A stretch of 64,000 nt of DNA. Source: Halomonas rhizosphaerae (GTDB lineage: Bacteria; Pseudomonadota; Gammaproteobacteria; Pseudomonadales; Halomonadaceae). Each line of letters starts with the position of its first letter. Within the stretch, counting starts at the first letter, position 1. Shown here piece after piece: positions 48,418 to 57,615 of the stretch. The notes below the pieces were generated by a model that was not told the DNA's origin, made no database searches, and saw only the letters and a list, made by a program, of their open reading frames with translations. The translations under genes were made by a program, and so were the position numbers. The stretch lies in assembly GCF_030010555.1 (NCBI RefSeq), contig NZ_JASCQP010000045.1:62001-126000 (forward strand). The letters are read 5' to 3'.

Positions 48418-49443
48418 ATGTATTCACTCGCCCGCTCGCTGCTGTTTCGCCTGGACGCCGAGACCGCCCACGGGGTCGCCTTGAAGGGGCTCGACCTGGC
48501 CGGTCGCCTGGGCCTGGCGGGGCGACTCGGCGGCGGGCGGGTCGAGGACCCGGTGGAGCTGATGGGGCTGCGCTTTCCCAACCGGGTGGGCCTGGCCGCC
48601 GGGCTGGACAAGAACGCCGAGCATCTCGATGCCCTGGGCGCACTTGGCTTCGGCTTCGTCGAGGTGGGCACCGTGACGCCCCTGGCCCAGGACGGTAATC
48701 CCCGGCCGCGGCTGTTCCGCCTGCCAGAGGCCGGCGCCATCATCAACCGCATGGGCTTCAACAACGCCGGGGTGGATCACCTGGTAGCCCGTGTGCAGGC
48801 GAGCCGCTACGACGGGGTGATCGGCATCAACATCGGCAAGAACCTCACCACGCCGGTGGAGCAGGCGGTGGACGATTACCTGACCTGCCTGCGCAAGGTG
48901 CACGGCCATGCGCACTACATCACGGTGAACATCTCCTCCCCCAATACCCCGGGGCTGCGCAACCTGCAGTTCGGCGAGCATCTGAATGCGCTGCTCGGTG
49001 CGCTGCGCGAGGAGGGGACCCGGCTTGATCGTGATGCCGGTCGCCGCGTCCCCCTGGCGGTGAAGATCGCCCCGGACATGAACCCCGAGGAGGTCGGCCT
49101 GGTGGCTCGCACCCTCGAGGACAACGCCATCGACGCGGTGATCGCCACCAACACCACGGTCTTCCGCGAGGCGGTAGCGGGGCTCGAGCATGCCGACGAG
49201 CAGGGGGGGCTCTCCGGGCGGCCGGTGTTCGAGCCGTCGAACACGGTGATCCGCGAGCTGCGCCGTCGCCTCCCCGGCATGCCGATCATCGGCGTGGGCG
49301 GCATCGACAGCGGCGAGGCGGCGCTGGCCAAGGTGGCGGCCGGCGCCGACCTGGTGCAACTCTATTCCGGCTTCATCTATCGTGGGCCGGCGCTGGTGGG
49401 GGAGTGTGCCCGGGCGCTGCAGGCCCGTTTCGCCGGGCAGTGA
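48418..49443 (+). CDS. pyrD: Dihydroorotate dehydrogenase (quinone), class 2
   Basis: This 341-residue FMN enzyme of pyrimidine synthesis oxidises dihydroorotate and passes electrons to ubiquinone at the inner membrane. The N-terminal amphipathic helix pair ([19 protein letters not shown]) is the membrane and quinone-binding part of class 2 enzymes. The FMN barrel has [47 protein letters not shown] and the catalytic-serine loop [37 protein letters not shown] and [29 protein letters not shown] follow. A CCGGAG ribosome site precedes the ATG. A terminator follows. Confidence 0.97.
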   Translation: MYSLARSLLFRLDAETAHGVALKGLDLAGRLGLAGRLGGGRVEDPVELMGLRFPNRVGLAAGLDKNAEHLDALGALGFGFVEVGTVTPLAQDGNPRPRLFRLPEAGAIINRMGFNNAGVDHLVARVQASRYDGVIGINIGKNLTTPVEQAVDDYLTCLRKVHGHAHYITVNISSPNTPGLRNLQFGEHLNALLGALREEGTRLDRDAGRRVPLAVKIAPDMNPEEVGLVARTLEDNAIDAVIATNTTVFREAVAGLEHADEQGGLSGRPVFEPSNTVIRELRRRLPGMPIIGVGGIDSGEAALAKVAAGADLVQLYSGFIYRGPALVGECARALQARFAGQ

Positions 49444-49466
49444 GGGCCCGGCGGGCGGCCACTAAA

Positions 49467-49491
49467 AAGCCCATGGCACGGCCATGGGCTT
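49467..49491. terminator. Rho-independent terminator between pyrD and rmf
   Basis: AAGCCCATGGC-ACG-GCCATGGGCTT is an 11-bp perfect stem lying between the convergent pyrD and rmf genes. An A-run lies to its left, which reads as a T-run for the rmf direction. Confidence 0.8.
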
Positions 49492-49545
49492 GATATGTTC
49501 GTCAACACCTCTGACGATGGGCTGATGACCCGGTGAATGCGGGGG

Positions 49546-49752
49546 TCACATCACCATGGGGTTCTTGTGAATGCCGGAGACTCCCGTCATGCCGGACCAT
49601 TGATCCCCACGACCTTCACGCCAACCGCTCATCCAGTACTCGCGTAGATTGATATCCTGACTTGGACAGTCATCGCGGGAACGACCTGAGAGTCCCGCCT
49701 TGTACCCATGAACATAGGCACGCTGGAAGCGATCACGTTTCTGTCGTTTCAT
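49546..49752 (-). CDS. rmf: Ribosome modulation factor
   Basis: This 68-residue basic protein forms inactive 100S ribosome dimers in stationary phase. The first 50 residues match E. coli RMF closely: MKRQKRDRFQRAYVHGYKAGLSGRS, then CP-Q-INLREYWMSGWREGRGD. It then runs on for about 15 residues (MTGVSGIHKNPMVM) beyond the end of the 55-residue E. coli protein. The ATG at 49752 has a GAGGTAG site. It is divergent from rlmKL across a 261-base gap that has no recognisable gene. Confidence 0.93.
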   Translation of the reverse strand: MKRQKRDRFQRAYVHGYKAGLSGRSRDDCPSQDINLREYWMSGWREGRGDQWSGMTGVSGIHKNPMVM

Positions 49753-50013
49753 TGGACTACCTCTTGATGAAGGTACCGACGAGAACCCGGCCTCGAGACC
49801 GGATTCATGTTGCCCGGGCGACATCGGTCTCTGCGGCAACTCCGTGCTGCACGACGACTCGAGGCCCGCTGACAGAACGCATGCGTCATTCAGTAGCTAC
49901 TCAGTCATTGATAGCCCAGGATGACGACGATTGTCGACCGATGATTTGTAACAAGGCGTTCACCTGCCCGTCACGCCTTCACTCCGGCCAGGCGCCACGC
50001 CGATGGATATGTC

Positions 50014-52218
50014 ATGACTGAACTGCACTCCCCTGATTCACTGGATCTTCTGGCCACCTGCCCGCGGGGCATCGAGCTGCTGCTGGCCGACGAGCTGGCC
50101 GCCCTGGGTGCCGTGCCCGGCAAGACCACGGTGGCCGGGGTCCACCTGCGCGCGAGCCTCGAGAGCGCCTACCGCATCTGCCTCTGGTCGCGGCTGGCCA
50201 ACCGGCTGGTGCTCTGCCTGGCACAGGAGGAGGGCGTCGAGGCCCCCGAGGCGCTGCGTGCCGCCACCGCGGCCATCGACTGGCGGGACCACCTCGCACC
50301 GGGCGCGACCCTGGCGGTGGACTTCCACGGCCGCGCCGAGGCGATCCGCCACACCCGCTTCGGTGCCCAGACCGTCAAGGACGGGGTGGTGGACCGCCTC
50401 CACGCCGAGGGCCGGCCGCGGCCCGACGTCGATACCCGGCAGCCGGACCTGCGCCTCTATGCCCACCTGCACCGTGGGCGGCTGACCCTGGGCGTGGACC
50501 TCTCGGGCGACAGCCTCCACCGCCGTGGCTATCGCCGCGACGTGGGCCATGCGCCGCTCAAGGAGAACCTGGCCGCCGCCCTGCTGGTGCGCGCCGGCTG
50601 GCCGGCGATGGCCCGGGAGGGGGCACCGCTGGTCGACCCGCTGTGCGGTGCCGGCACCCTGCTGATCGAGGCCGCCCTGATGGCCGCCGATATCGCCCCG
50701 GGCCTGGCCCGGGAGCGCTTCGGCTTCCACGGCTGGGCCGGCCACGACGAGCGCTGCTGGCGGGAGCTCAAGCGCGAGGCCGAGGCACGGGCCAGCATCG
50801 GGCGAAAGCGCTGCCGCTCGCGGCTTTATGGCTTCGACGAGAGTCCCCCGGCGCTGGCCGCGGCAAAGGCCAACGCCATGCGCGCCGGCGTGCCGGCGCT
50901 GATCGAGCTCGAGGGGGGCTCGCTGACCGGGCTCGCGCGCCCCGAGGGGCTGCCCGACTCGCCCCGCGGACTGGTTATGACCAATCCCCCCTACGGCGAG
51001 CGCCTCGGCGAGCTTCCCGAACTGGTGCGCCTCTACGGCCAGCTCGGCGAGCGGGTCAGGGTGGCCTTCCCCGGCTGGCAGCTGGCGGTCTTCACCGCCA
51101 ACCCGGACCTCGGGCATCGCATCGGGCTGCGCGCCCGCAAGCAGTACTCGCTGCGCAACGGCCCCCTGGAGGCCAAGCTGCTGCTGATGGCGATTCCCGA
51201 GGCGGAGGAGTCGCCGTCCGGGGAGGCCGCCCCCGTGCGCTCCGAGGGGGCGCAGATGTTCGCCAACCGCCTGGAGAAGAACCGCCGGCGGCTGAAGAAG
51301 TGGCTCAAGAAGAGCGGCGAGAGCTGCTACCGGCTCTATGATGCCGACATGCCCGAGTACGCCCTGGCCATCGACCTCTACGGCGACCGGGTGCACGTCC
51401 AGGAGTATGCGCCGCCCAGGTCCGTCGATGTCGCCCAGGCCCAGAAGCGGCTGCACGAGGCGCTGGGGGTGATCCCCGACGTGCTCGGCGTCGATGCCGG
51501 GAAGGTCGTGGTCAAGCGCCGCGAGCGGCAGAGCGGTAAGGCGCAGTACCGCAAGCAGGCGGCCAGCGGTGAGCGCTTCGAGGTGCGCGAGGGCCGGGCG
51601 AGGCTGTGGGTCAACCTGCGCGACTACCTGGACACCGGCCTCTTCCTCGACAATCGCCCGGTGCGACGCCTGCTCGGCGAGATGGCCTCCGGCAAGCGTT
51701 TCCTCAACCTCTTCTGCTATACCGGGGCCGCCACGGTCCAGGCCGCCCTCGGGTCGCAGAAAGAGGGCACGGAGACGGCCGGCGGGGCCAGCGAGAGCGT
51801 CAGCGTCGACCTCTCCAACACCTACCTGGAGTGGGCCCGGGACAACTTCGCCCTCAACCGGCTCGACCCGGGGCGCCATCGGGTGGTGCGCGACGACTGC
51901 CTGCGCTGGCTGGAGACCGCCGGCGGCGAGTTCGACCTGATCTTCCTGGACCCGCCGACCTTCTCCAACTCCAAGAAGATGGCCGATACCCTAGACGTCC
52001 AACGCGACCACGGCCGGCTGGTGCGCCTGGCCATGGCCCGTCTGGCCCCGGGGGGTACCCTGGTGTTCTCCAACAACCAGCGGCGCTTCACGCTGGATGC
52101 GGACCTCGCCGAGCAGTTCCGGGTGGAGGAAATCTCGGCGAAGACGTTCGATCCTGACTTTCAACGCCGCCCGGACCTGCATCATGTGTTCCTGATTCGC
52201 CATCGGGAGGGCGCATGA
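50014..52218 (+). CDS. rlmKL: Bifunctional 23S rRNA methyltransferase RlmKL (m2G2445 and m7G2069)
   Basis: This 734-residue fusion of two methyltransferases acts on helix 74 of 23S rRNA. The N-terminal THUMP region (residues 1-160) leads to the RlmL domain with VDPLCGAGTLLIEAALMAADIAPG and the catalytic motif VMTNPPYGERLG. From about residue 410 the RlmK part begins with the linker FANRLEKNRRRLKKWLKKSGESCYRLYDADMPEYALAID. Its SAM fold has LNLFCYTGAATVQAALG, VDLSNTYLEWARDNF and LDPPTFSNSKKM. Length is slightly above E. coli (702). It overlaps the next gene by four bases. Confidence 0.96.
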   Translation: MTELHSPDSLDLLATCPRGIELLLADELAALGAVPGKTTVAGVHLRASLESAYRICLWSRLANRLVLCLAQEEGVEAPEALRAATAAIDWRDHLAPGATLAVDFHGRAEAIRHTRFGAQTVKDGVVDRLHAEGRPRPDVDTRQPDLRLYAHLHRGRLTLGVDLSGDSLHRRGYRRDVGHAPLKENLAAALLVRAGWPAMAREGAPLVDPLCGAGTLLIEAALMAADIAPGLARERFGFHGWAGHDERCWRELKREAEARASIGRKRCRSRLYGFDESPPALAAAKANAMRAGVPALIELEGGSLTGLARPEGLPDSPRGLVMTNPPYGERLGELPELVRLYGQLGERVRVAFPGWQLAVFTANPDLGHRIGLRARKQYSLRNGPLEAKLLLMAIPEAEESPSGEAAPVRSEGAQMFANRLEKNRRRLKKWLKKSGESCYRLYDADMPEYALAIDLYGDRVHVQEYAPPRSVDVAQAQKRLHEALGVIPDVLGVDAGKVVVKRRERQSGKAQYRKQAASGERFEVREGRARLWVNLRDYLDTGLFLDNRPVRRLLGEMASGKRFLNLFCYTGAATVQAALGSQKEGTETAGGASESVSVDLSNTYLEWARDNFALNRLDPGRHRVVRDDCLRWLETAGGEFDLIFLDPPTFSNSKKMADTLDVQRDHGRLVRLAMARLAPGGTLVFSNNQRRFTLDADLAEQFRVEEISAKTFDPDFQRRPDLHHVFLIRHREGA

Positions 52219-52574
52219 TCCGACTGAGGCTCTATACCACCCTGGGCTGTCATCTCTGCGAACAGCTGGAGGCGGTGCTGGCGAGCCTGTGTGCCGAGCG
52301 GTACCGGCTGGAGCGGGTCGAGATCAGCGAGGACGAGGGGCTGGTCGCGCGCTATGGGGTGCGCATCCCGGTCCTGGTGGACGAGGCGGGGAAGGAGCTG
52401 GACCGCGGCATGGAACCCCACCGTCTGGCCGGCTGGCTGGCGTCGCGGGGCTGGCTGGACGAGACCGCCTGGCAGCAGCTGCAGCAACAGCTCAGTGGCG
52501 AGACGTCGCCCGGGGTGACGAAGAGGGCGGCGAAGGGGGCAACCCTGCGCGGCGGGCGGCGCTATCTGGGCTGA
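52215..52574 (+). CDS. Glutaredoxin family protein (DUF836 type)
   Basis: This 119-residue thioredoxin-fold protein has a CHLC redox motif (Cys12, Cys15) in LYTTLGCHLCEQLEAVL. The cis-proline follows in YGVRIPVLVDEAGKEL, as in the short DUF836 glutaredoxin-like family. A poorly structured basic tail (about residues 95-119, SPGVTKRAAKGATLRGGRR) is extra. It starts with an ATGA overlap on rlmKL, so the two are co-translated; a link between rRNA methylation and a redox protein is seen in other gammaproteobacteria but unexplained. The substrate is unknown. Confidence 0.85.
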   Translation: MIRLRLYTTLGCHLCEQLEAVLASLCAERYRLERVEISEDEGLVARYGVRIPVLVDEAGKELDRGMEPHRLAGWLASRGWLDETAWQQLQQQLSGETSPGVTKRAAKGATLRGGRRYLG

Positions 52575-52598
52575 TGGCCCTCGGCCGGCATCCGGCGC

Positions 52599-52880
52599 CT
52601 ACAGCGAGTCCAGCAGCGAGAGCTGGCTGACGGCATCGCGTCCCTCGGCGCTCTCGGCCTCCACCTCCAGCACCTTGCGAAAGCCCCGCGAGGACAGGAT
52701 GGTGGTCTCGTCGGCCAGCCACATCATCGCCTGGTCGTGGTCATCGGCCAGGCGATGCTTCAGGCCGCCGAACTGGGTGCCGATCTGCCCCCAGGCACGG
52801 CTGAAGATCCAGTCGCCGAACATGTCCTGATGGACATGCACCAGCACATAGTCATGGTCGGTTTCCCAGCGGACGATCAC
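52599..52880 (-). CDS. Small WGR-like domain protein
   Basis: This 93-residue protein is made up mostly of a WGR-like fold: VRWETDHDYVLVHVHQDMFGDWIFSRAWGQIG, then a GGLKHRLAD turn and DQAMMWLADETTILSSRGF. In true WGR domains the motif is W-G-R; here it is W-G-Q. WGR domains occur in PARP enzymes and as small bacterial proteins and are thought to bind nucleic acid. The likely start is GTG at 52880, with GGGAG six bases ahead; upstream codons in the same frame look non-coding. It is convergent with the glutaredoxin gene and divergent from pdxB. Confidence 0.65.
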   Translation of the reverse strand: MIVRWETDHDYVLVHVHQDMFGDWIFSRAWGQIGTQFGGLKHRLADDHDQAMMWLADETTILSSRGFRKVLEVEAESAEGRDAVSQLSLLDSL

Positions 52881-52996
52881 GGCAGCTCCCGAGGTGGCGG
52901 GCGCCGCAGGTCTGCGGCGCGCGGGTGGTAATGGCGGTATTGTAAGGGCTTGGGCACACTGAACAAGTCGTATCACCAGCAGGACGGGAGCCAGCC

Positions 52997-54160
52997 ATGA
53001 GAATCGTCGTCGACGCCAACGTGCCCGCCGCGGATACCTGCTTCGGGGCACTGGGCGAGGTGGTCCGCCTGCCGGGGCGCGAGATCGATGCCGCCGCGCT
53101 TCAGGAAGCCGACGCCCTGGTGGTGCGCTCCATCACCCGCGTCGACGAGGCCCTGCTGGCCCGTGCCGCCCGGCTGCGCTTCGTCGGGACCTGCACCATC
53201 GGCACCGACCACGTGGACGAGGGGGCCCTGGCCGAGCGCGGCGTCGCCTTTGCCAGTGCCCCGGGCTGCAATGCCGAGGCGGTGGTGGACTACGTGCTGG
53301 GCAGCCTGGCGACCCTGGCCGAGCGCCAGGGGTGGCGGCTGGCCGAGCGCCGCGTCGGCATCGTTGGCGTGGGCAACGTGGGCGGGCGGCTGCTCGAGCG
53401 TCTCACGGCCATGGGCATCGACTGCCTGGCCTGCGATCCGCCCCGCGTGGCGGCGGAAGTCACCGAGGGGGAGGGGCTGGCCGGCTTCGTGGACCTGGGT
53501 ACCCTGATCGACGAATGCGACGTGATCTGCCTGCATACCCCGCTGGTGACCGAGGGATCCCATCCGACATGGCACCTGCTCGATGCCCAGCGCATCGCGG
53601 CCCTGGCCCCGGGCTGCGTGCTGCTCAACGCCGGACGCGGCGACTGCGTGGATGGCCAGGCACTGCGGCAGCGGCTGGCGGGGCAGGGCGATGTCACCGC
53701 GGTGCTCGATGTCTGGGAGCACGAACCCGCCATCGACAGCGGCCTGGCGGATCTCGCCGCCATCGCCACGCCGCATGTCGCCGGCTATAGCCTGGACGGC
53801 AAGCTGCGCGGCACCCAACGGATCTATCGCGCCCTGGCCCGGCATGTCGGCCTGCCGGCGCGACTGACGCTGGCGGACCTCGCGCCCCCGCCCCCGGTCA
53901 GACGTCTGGTCCTGGACGCCGGCTTCTGCCCCGAGGAGGCGCTGCGCCTATGCCTGCGCGCCGTCTACGACGTGCGACGTGACCACGACAGCCTGCACCG
54001 CGAGGCCCGCCGCCAAGGCATGGCCAAGGGCTTCGATGCCTGCCGGGCGGCCTATCCGCTGCGCCGGGAGCTCGCGACCCTCGACATCGAGCTTCGCGAG
54101 GGGGCCCAAGATCTCGCGCCGCTGCTGAGCGGCGCGGGCTTCCGGGTTGCCACCACCTGA
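52997..54160 (+). CDS. pdxB: Erythronate-4-phosphate dehydrogenase
   Basis: This 387-residue D-2-hydroxyacid dehydrogenase catalyses the second step of pyridoxal phosphate synthesis. The start MRIVVDANVPAADTCFGALGEV, VVRSITRVDEALL, FVGTCTIGTDHVDEGAL and the NAD motif GIVGVGNVGGRLLERL are typical of PdxB. The catalytic residues are carried by LLNAGRGDCVDGQAL (Arg), VLDVWEHEPAID (Glu) and ATPHVAGYSLDGKLRGT (His). A C-terminal dimerisation domain follows. PLP made by this route is needed by gabT and alaA in this window. Its terminator is shared with htpX. Confidence 0.96.
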   Translation: MRIVVDANVPAADTCFGALGEVVRLPGREIDAAALQEADALVVRSITRVDEALLARAARLRFVGTCTIGTDHVDEGALAERGVAFASAPGCNAEAVVDYVLGSLATLAERQGWRLAERRVGIVGVGNVGGRLLERLTAMGIDCLACDPPRVAAEVTEGEGLAGFVDLGTLIDECDVICLHTPLVTEGSHPTWHLLDAQRIAALAPGCVLLNAGRGDCVDGQALRQRLAGQGDVTAVLDVWEHEPAIDSGLADLAAIATPHVAGYSLDGKLRGTQRIYRALARHVGLPARLTLADLAPPPPVRRLVLDAGFCPEEALRLCLRAVYDVRRDHDSLHREARRQGMAKGFDACRAAYPLRRELATLDIELREGAQDLAPLLSGAGFRVATT

Positions 54161-54181
54161 CGACGATGGGGCGATAAACGA

Positions 54182-54212
54182 CAGCGGGCCCGCCGAATTG
54201 GCGGGCCCGCTG
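54182..54212. terminator. Bidirectional rho-independent terminator
   Basis: CAGCGGGCCCGCC-GAATT-GGCGGGCCCGCTG is a 13-bp perfect stem between the convergent pdxB and htpX genes. Confidence 0.8.
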
Positions 54213-54232
54213 AGTATCAGCAAAGGGTCGGC

Positions 54233-55132
54233 TTACTGCCGGTAGGCGGCCTCCTTCAACGCACGGATGCGATCATCCAGCGGCGGATGGCTGGCGAACA
54301 GCTTCTCCATCAGCGAGCGCGTCTGGCCCTTGGTGATGGCCATGGCCCGCATGGTATCCGGCATCTGGTCGGGCATCTCTGTCTCGGCCTTGAGGCGAGC
54401 CAGGGCGTTGATCATGGCGCCGCTGCCGGCGAGCTGCGCGCCGGCGCTGTCCGCGCGGTACTCCCGGAAGCGCGAGAACCAGGCGACGATGGCCGAGGCG
54501 ATCAGCCCGAAGACGATCTCGGCGACGATCACCACCGCGAAGTAGCCCATGAAGCCCAAGCCGCCGCCATCGTCGCGACGCAGAAAACTGTCGACCAGCT
54601 GGGCCACCACGCGGGCGAAAAACATCACGAAGGTGTTGAGAACGCCCTGGATCAGGGCCAGGGTGACCATGTCGCCGTTGGCCACGTGGCCGATCTCGTG
54701 GGCCAGTACCGCGCGCACCTCTTCCGGGCGCATGCGGTTGAGCAGGCCGGCGGAGACCGCCACCAGGGCGTCATCCTTGTTCCAGCCGGTGGCGAAGGCG
54801 TTGGACTGCTGGGCCGGAAAGATGCCCACCTCGGGGGTCTTGATGCCGGCATCACGGGCCAGTTCCGCCACGGTATCCACCAGCCACTTCTCGGTGGCGT
54901 TGGAGGGCGACTCGATGATCACGGTGCCGGTGGTGCGCTTGGCCATCCACTTGGAGATGAACAGCGAGACCATCGAGCCGGCCATGCCGAAGATGAAGCA
55001 GAAGATCAGCAGGGCATTGAAGTTCATGCCCTGTTCGGTCAGGTAGCCCTCCACCCCCAGCAGGCGCAGGGTGATGCTCGCCACCACGATCACGGCCAGG
55101 TTGGTGCCCAGGAAGAGCAGGATTCTCATCAT
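54233..55132 (-). CDS. htpX: Membrane protease HtpX
   Basis: This 299-residue inner-membrane zinc metalloprotease takes part in quality control of membrane proteins. Two N-terminal helices (residues 4-24 and 38-60) precede the cytoplasmic catalytic domain with HEIGH (His145, Glu146, His149). The third ligand lies in the [13 protein letters not shown] segment after two more helices (162-180 and 195-220). The start [17 protein letters not shown] matches E. coli. In E. coli it is under CpxR and heat-shock control. Here a GCCGCT-CTC-AGCGGC inverted repeat lies 33-47 bases upstream of the ATG, but no clear sigma32 promoter was found. Confidence 0.96.
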   Translation of the reverse strand: MMRILLFLGTNLAVIVVASITLRLLGVEGYLTEQGMNFNALLIFCFIFGMAGSMVSLFISKWMAKRTTGTVIIESPSNATEKWLVDTVAELARDAGIKTPEVGIFPAQQSNAFATGWNKDDALVAVSAGLLNRMRPEEVRAVLAHEIGHVANGDMVTLALIQGVLNTFVMFFARVVAQLVDSFLRRDDGGGLGFMGYFAVVIVAEIVFGLIASAIVAWFSRFREYRADSAGAQLAGSGAMINALARLKAETEMPDQMPDTMRAMAITKGQTRSLMEKLFASHPPLDDRIRALKEAAYRQ

Positions 55133-55209
55133 TGCCGGAAATCTCCAGTCGTCGGAAAGGGGTTGCCGCTCTCAGCGGCCTGCACAAGCTGTTGCTTAGA
55201 TACGCGCTT

Positions 55210-55234
55210 GCCCGCCGGGTTTCAAGCGGCGGGC
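55210..55234 (-). terminator. Weak hairpin after alaA
   Basis: GCCCGCCG and CGGCGGGC form an 8-bp stem with a 9-base loop, 20 bases past the alaA stop. No T-run follows, so its strength as a terminator is doubtful. Confidence 0.4.
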
Positions 55235-55253
55235 AGAAGGGGCATGCTCCGGC

Positions 55254-56483
55254 CTACTGGCGGTAGCGCGACAGGAACCGGGCGAAGCGGTCCAGGGCGT
55301 CCTCGAGCTGGTCGGCCCAGGGCAGGGTGACGATGCGCACATGGTCGGGGTCGGGCCAGTTGAAGGCCGTGCCCTGCACCAGCAGAATCTTCTCCTGCAG
55401 CAGCAGGTCGAGCACCAGCTGCTGGTCGTCGCGGATGTTGAACACCTTGGGGTCGAGCCGTGGGAAGGCGTAGAGGGCTCCCTTGGGCCGGGTACAGCTG
55501 ACCCCGGGGATGGCATTAAGCTTCTCGACGGTGATGTCGCGCTGGGCAAGCAGGCGGCCGCCGGGCAGGATCAGGTCGTTGATCGACTGGTAGCCCCCCA
55601 GGGCGGTCTGGATCGCGTGCTGGGCCGGCACGTTGGCACACAGGCGCATCGAGGCCAGCATGGTCAGCCCCTGGATGAAGTCGGCCGCGCGCTGCTTGGC
55701 GATGTTCCCCGAGAGGATCATCCAGCCGCTGCGGAATCCGGCGCAGCGATAGCTCTTGGAGAGCCCGTTCATGGTCACCACCAGCTGGTCCTCGCCGGCC
55801 AGCGCCCCGGTGGAGACGTGCTCGACCCCGTCGTAGAGGATCTTGTCGTAGATCTCGTCGGAGAACACCACCAGGTCGTGTTCCCGGGCGATTTCCAATA
55901 GCTCGCGCACCACCGCCGGCGGATAGACGGCCCCGGTGGGGTTGTTGGGGTTGATGATCACGATCGCGCGGGTGTGGGCGGTGACCTTGGCGCGGATGTC
56001 GGCCATGTCCGGCGCCCAGTCGGCCTGCTCGTCGCACAGGTAGTGCACGGCATGGCCGCCCGAGAGGTTGGCCGCCGCGGTCCACAGCGGGTAGTCCGGG
56101 GCCGGGATCAGCACCTCGTCACCGTCGTTGAGCAGCGCCTGCATGGCCATCACGATCAGCTCGGAGACGCCGTTGCCGATGTAGATGTCCTCAATGCCGA
56201 CGCCGGGTATCTCCTTGCGTTGGCACTCCTGCATGATCGCCTTGCGCGCCGAGTAGAGCCCCTTGGAGTCGCAGTAGCCCTGGGCGGTGGGCAGGTTGCG
56301 CATCACGTCTTGGAGGATCTCTTCCGGCGCCTCGAAGCCGAAGGGGGCGGGGTTGCCGATATTCAGCTTGAGGACGCGCTGGCCTTCCTCTTCCAGCCGC
56401 TTGGCGTGCTCGAGCACCGGGCCGCGGATGTCGTAGCAGACGTTCTCGAGCTTGTGTGATTTCCTGATGGGGGGAGTGTCCAT
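55254..56483 (-). CDS. alaA: Glutamate-pyruvate aminotransferase AlaA
   Basis: This 409-residue class I PLP aminotransferase makes alanine from pyruvate and glutamate. It is very close to E. coli AlaA across its length: KSHKLENVCYDIRGPV, LKLNIGNPAPFGF, LPTAQGYCDSKGLYSARKAIMQ, INPNNPTGAVYP and SDEIYDKILYD. The Schiff-base lysine is Lys243 in NGLSKSYRCAGFRSGWM. The C-terminal VQGTAFNWPDPDHVRIVTLP is also shared. The ATG at 56483 was chosen by this alignment; its ribosome site is weak. The msrB, ylqF, alaA, htpX order resembles the msrB-alaA-htpX neighbourhood of Pseudomonas, with ylqF inserted. Confidence 0.96.
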   Translation of the reverse strand: MDTPPIRKSHKLENVCYDIRGPVLEHAKRLEEEGQRVLKLNIGNPAPFGFEAPEEILQDVMRNLPTAQGYCDSKGLYSARKAIMQECQRKEIPGVGIEDIYIGNGVSELIVMAMQALLNDGDEVLIPAPDYPLWTAAANLSGGHAVHYLCDEQADWAPDMADIRAKVTAHTRAIVIINPNNPTGAVYPPAVVRELLEIAREHDLVVFSDEIYDKILYDGVEHVSTGALAGEDQLVVTMNGLSKSYRCAGFRSGWMILSGNIAKQRAADFIQGLTMLASMRLCANVPAQHAIQTALGGYQSINDLILPGGRLLAQRDITVEKLNAIPGVSCTRPKGALYAFPRLDPKVFNIRDDQQLVLDLLLQEKILLVQGTAFNWPDPDHVRIVTLPWADQLEDALDRFARFLSRYRQ

Positions 56484-56559
56484 GGGCGCTGAGATCCAGT
56501 GATGTCGGTGTGCCGCCTCTGCCGGGGCGGGCGTGGTCTCGGGGCATGATTGCCGGTGA

Positions 56560-57525
56560 TTATGCGGGCTCGGCACCGTCGCTACCAGCCGTGTCGGCGG
56601 CGTCCGGTTCGGGTTCGGCCGGGATGTCCGCCGGCGTCTCCAGGGTCAACCGGCCCAGCTTGCCGTCCCGCAGCTCGTGAAGCAGCACCTCGGCACCGCG
56701 GTGCAGGTCGACCTCGCCACCGGGGCGCAGCCCGCCGCGCTTGGCGGCGATCTCGGCGAGTATCGCATGGCCGTCGAAGCCGGCCAGGGCGAGCAGGTCG
56801 ACCCGCACCGGGCCATCGGCCTCGACCTGCCCGGCCTCGGGGTGGGGGGCGTACGCGGGCAGGGTCTTGAGTTTGTAGCGTGCCTTGAGGGCCTCGGGAT
56901 AGCGCCTGGCCAGTTCTGCGGCGGCGACCACCGCGACCTCCACGTAGTCGATGGCGGTATCGCGGATGGCGCCGCTGGCGGCCAGGCGGTGGGCGCTGGC
57001 CTGGTCCTCGATCTTGGGCCACAGCACCCCGGGGGTATCGATCAGTGCCACGCGGCCGCCGATGCGCACCTTCTGCTGGCGCTTGGTCACCGCCGGCTCG
57101 TTGCCCGTCTTGGCGATGGTGCGCCCGGCCAGGCCGTTGATCAGGGTCGACTTGCCCACGTTGGGAATGCCCATGACCATCACCCGCACGTCGCGGTCGG
57201 CGCGCACCTCGCCGGCCAGTTCGTGGCACAGTTTGGGGATGCGCTTGAGCTCCCGGGCCTGGGTGGTGGTCACCGCCAGGGCCCGCGTGTCGTCCTGGGC
57301 ATCGAAGAAGCCGACCCACTCGCGGGTCCGCTCGGGGTCGGCGAGGTCGGCCCGCGAGAGGACCTTCAACACCGGCTTGTGGCGGGTCAGCTCGGCCAGC
57401 ATGGGGTTGGCGCTGGAGTAGGGCAGGCGGGCGTCGAGGACCTCGATCACCACGTCGATCTCCGGTAGCGCCTCGAGGATCTGCCGGCGCGCCTTGTTCA
57501 TGTGTCCCGGGTACCAGCCGAGCAT
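56560..57525 (-). CDS. ylqF: YlqF/RbgA-type ribosome biogenesis GTPase
   Basis: This 321-residue circularly permuted GTPase has motif order G4-G5-G1-G2-G3. KVLSRADLAD (G4) comes first, then P-loop GIPNVGKSTLINGLAG, the threonine region AVTKRQQKV and LIDTPGVLWPK (G3). The N-terminal MLGWYPGHMNKARRQI and IDVVIEVLDARLPYSSANPML are typical of the family, which assists late 50S assembly in Bacillus (RbgA). The C-terminal part ends in an acidic, proline- and alanine-rich tail (residues 300-321). In proteobacteria the role is inferred. The ATG at 57525 has a GGAGAGG site. Confidence 0.92.
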   Translation of the reverse strand: MLGWYPGHMNKARRQILEALPEIDVVIEVLDARLPYSSANPMLAELTRHKPVLKVLSRADLADPERTREWVGFFDAQDDTRALAVTTTQARELKRIPKLCHELAGEVRADRDVRVMVMGIPNVGKSTLINGLAGRTIAKTGNEPAVTKRQQKVRIGGRVALIDTPGVLWPKIEDQASAHRLAASGAIRDTAIDYVEVAVVAAAELARRYPEALKARYKLKTLPAYAPHPEAGQVEADGPVRVDLLALAGFDGHAILAEIAAKRGGLRPGGEVDLHRGAEVLLHELRDGKLGRLTLETPADIPAEPEPDAADTAGSDGAEPA

Positions 57526-57555
57526 CGAGCCTCTCCTGCATGCGCATGAATGAAA

Positions 57556-57587
57556 ACGGCCGCCCATCATAGCAGATGGGCGGCCGT
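57556..57587 (-). terminator. Rho-independent terminator of msrB
   Basis: ACGGCCGCCCATC and GATGGGCGGCCGT form a 13-bp perfect stem with a 6-base loop. On the minus strand it is followed by TTTTC, between msrB and ylqF. Confidence 0.88.
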
Positions 57588-57615
57588 GTCAGGGGAGGGC
57601 GGTAACGGGCAGGGA

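Noticed and set aside
49753..50013. A gene in the gap between rmf and rlmKL
   Set aside because: Short frames exist but with no ribosome site or family resemblance. The gap probably holds the divergent promoters only.
55132..55200. Sigma32 promoter for htpX
   Set aside because: CTTGTG and CCCCTT are present but 20 bases apart, beyond the usual sigma32 spacing.
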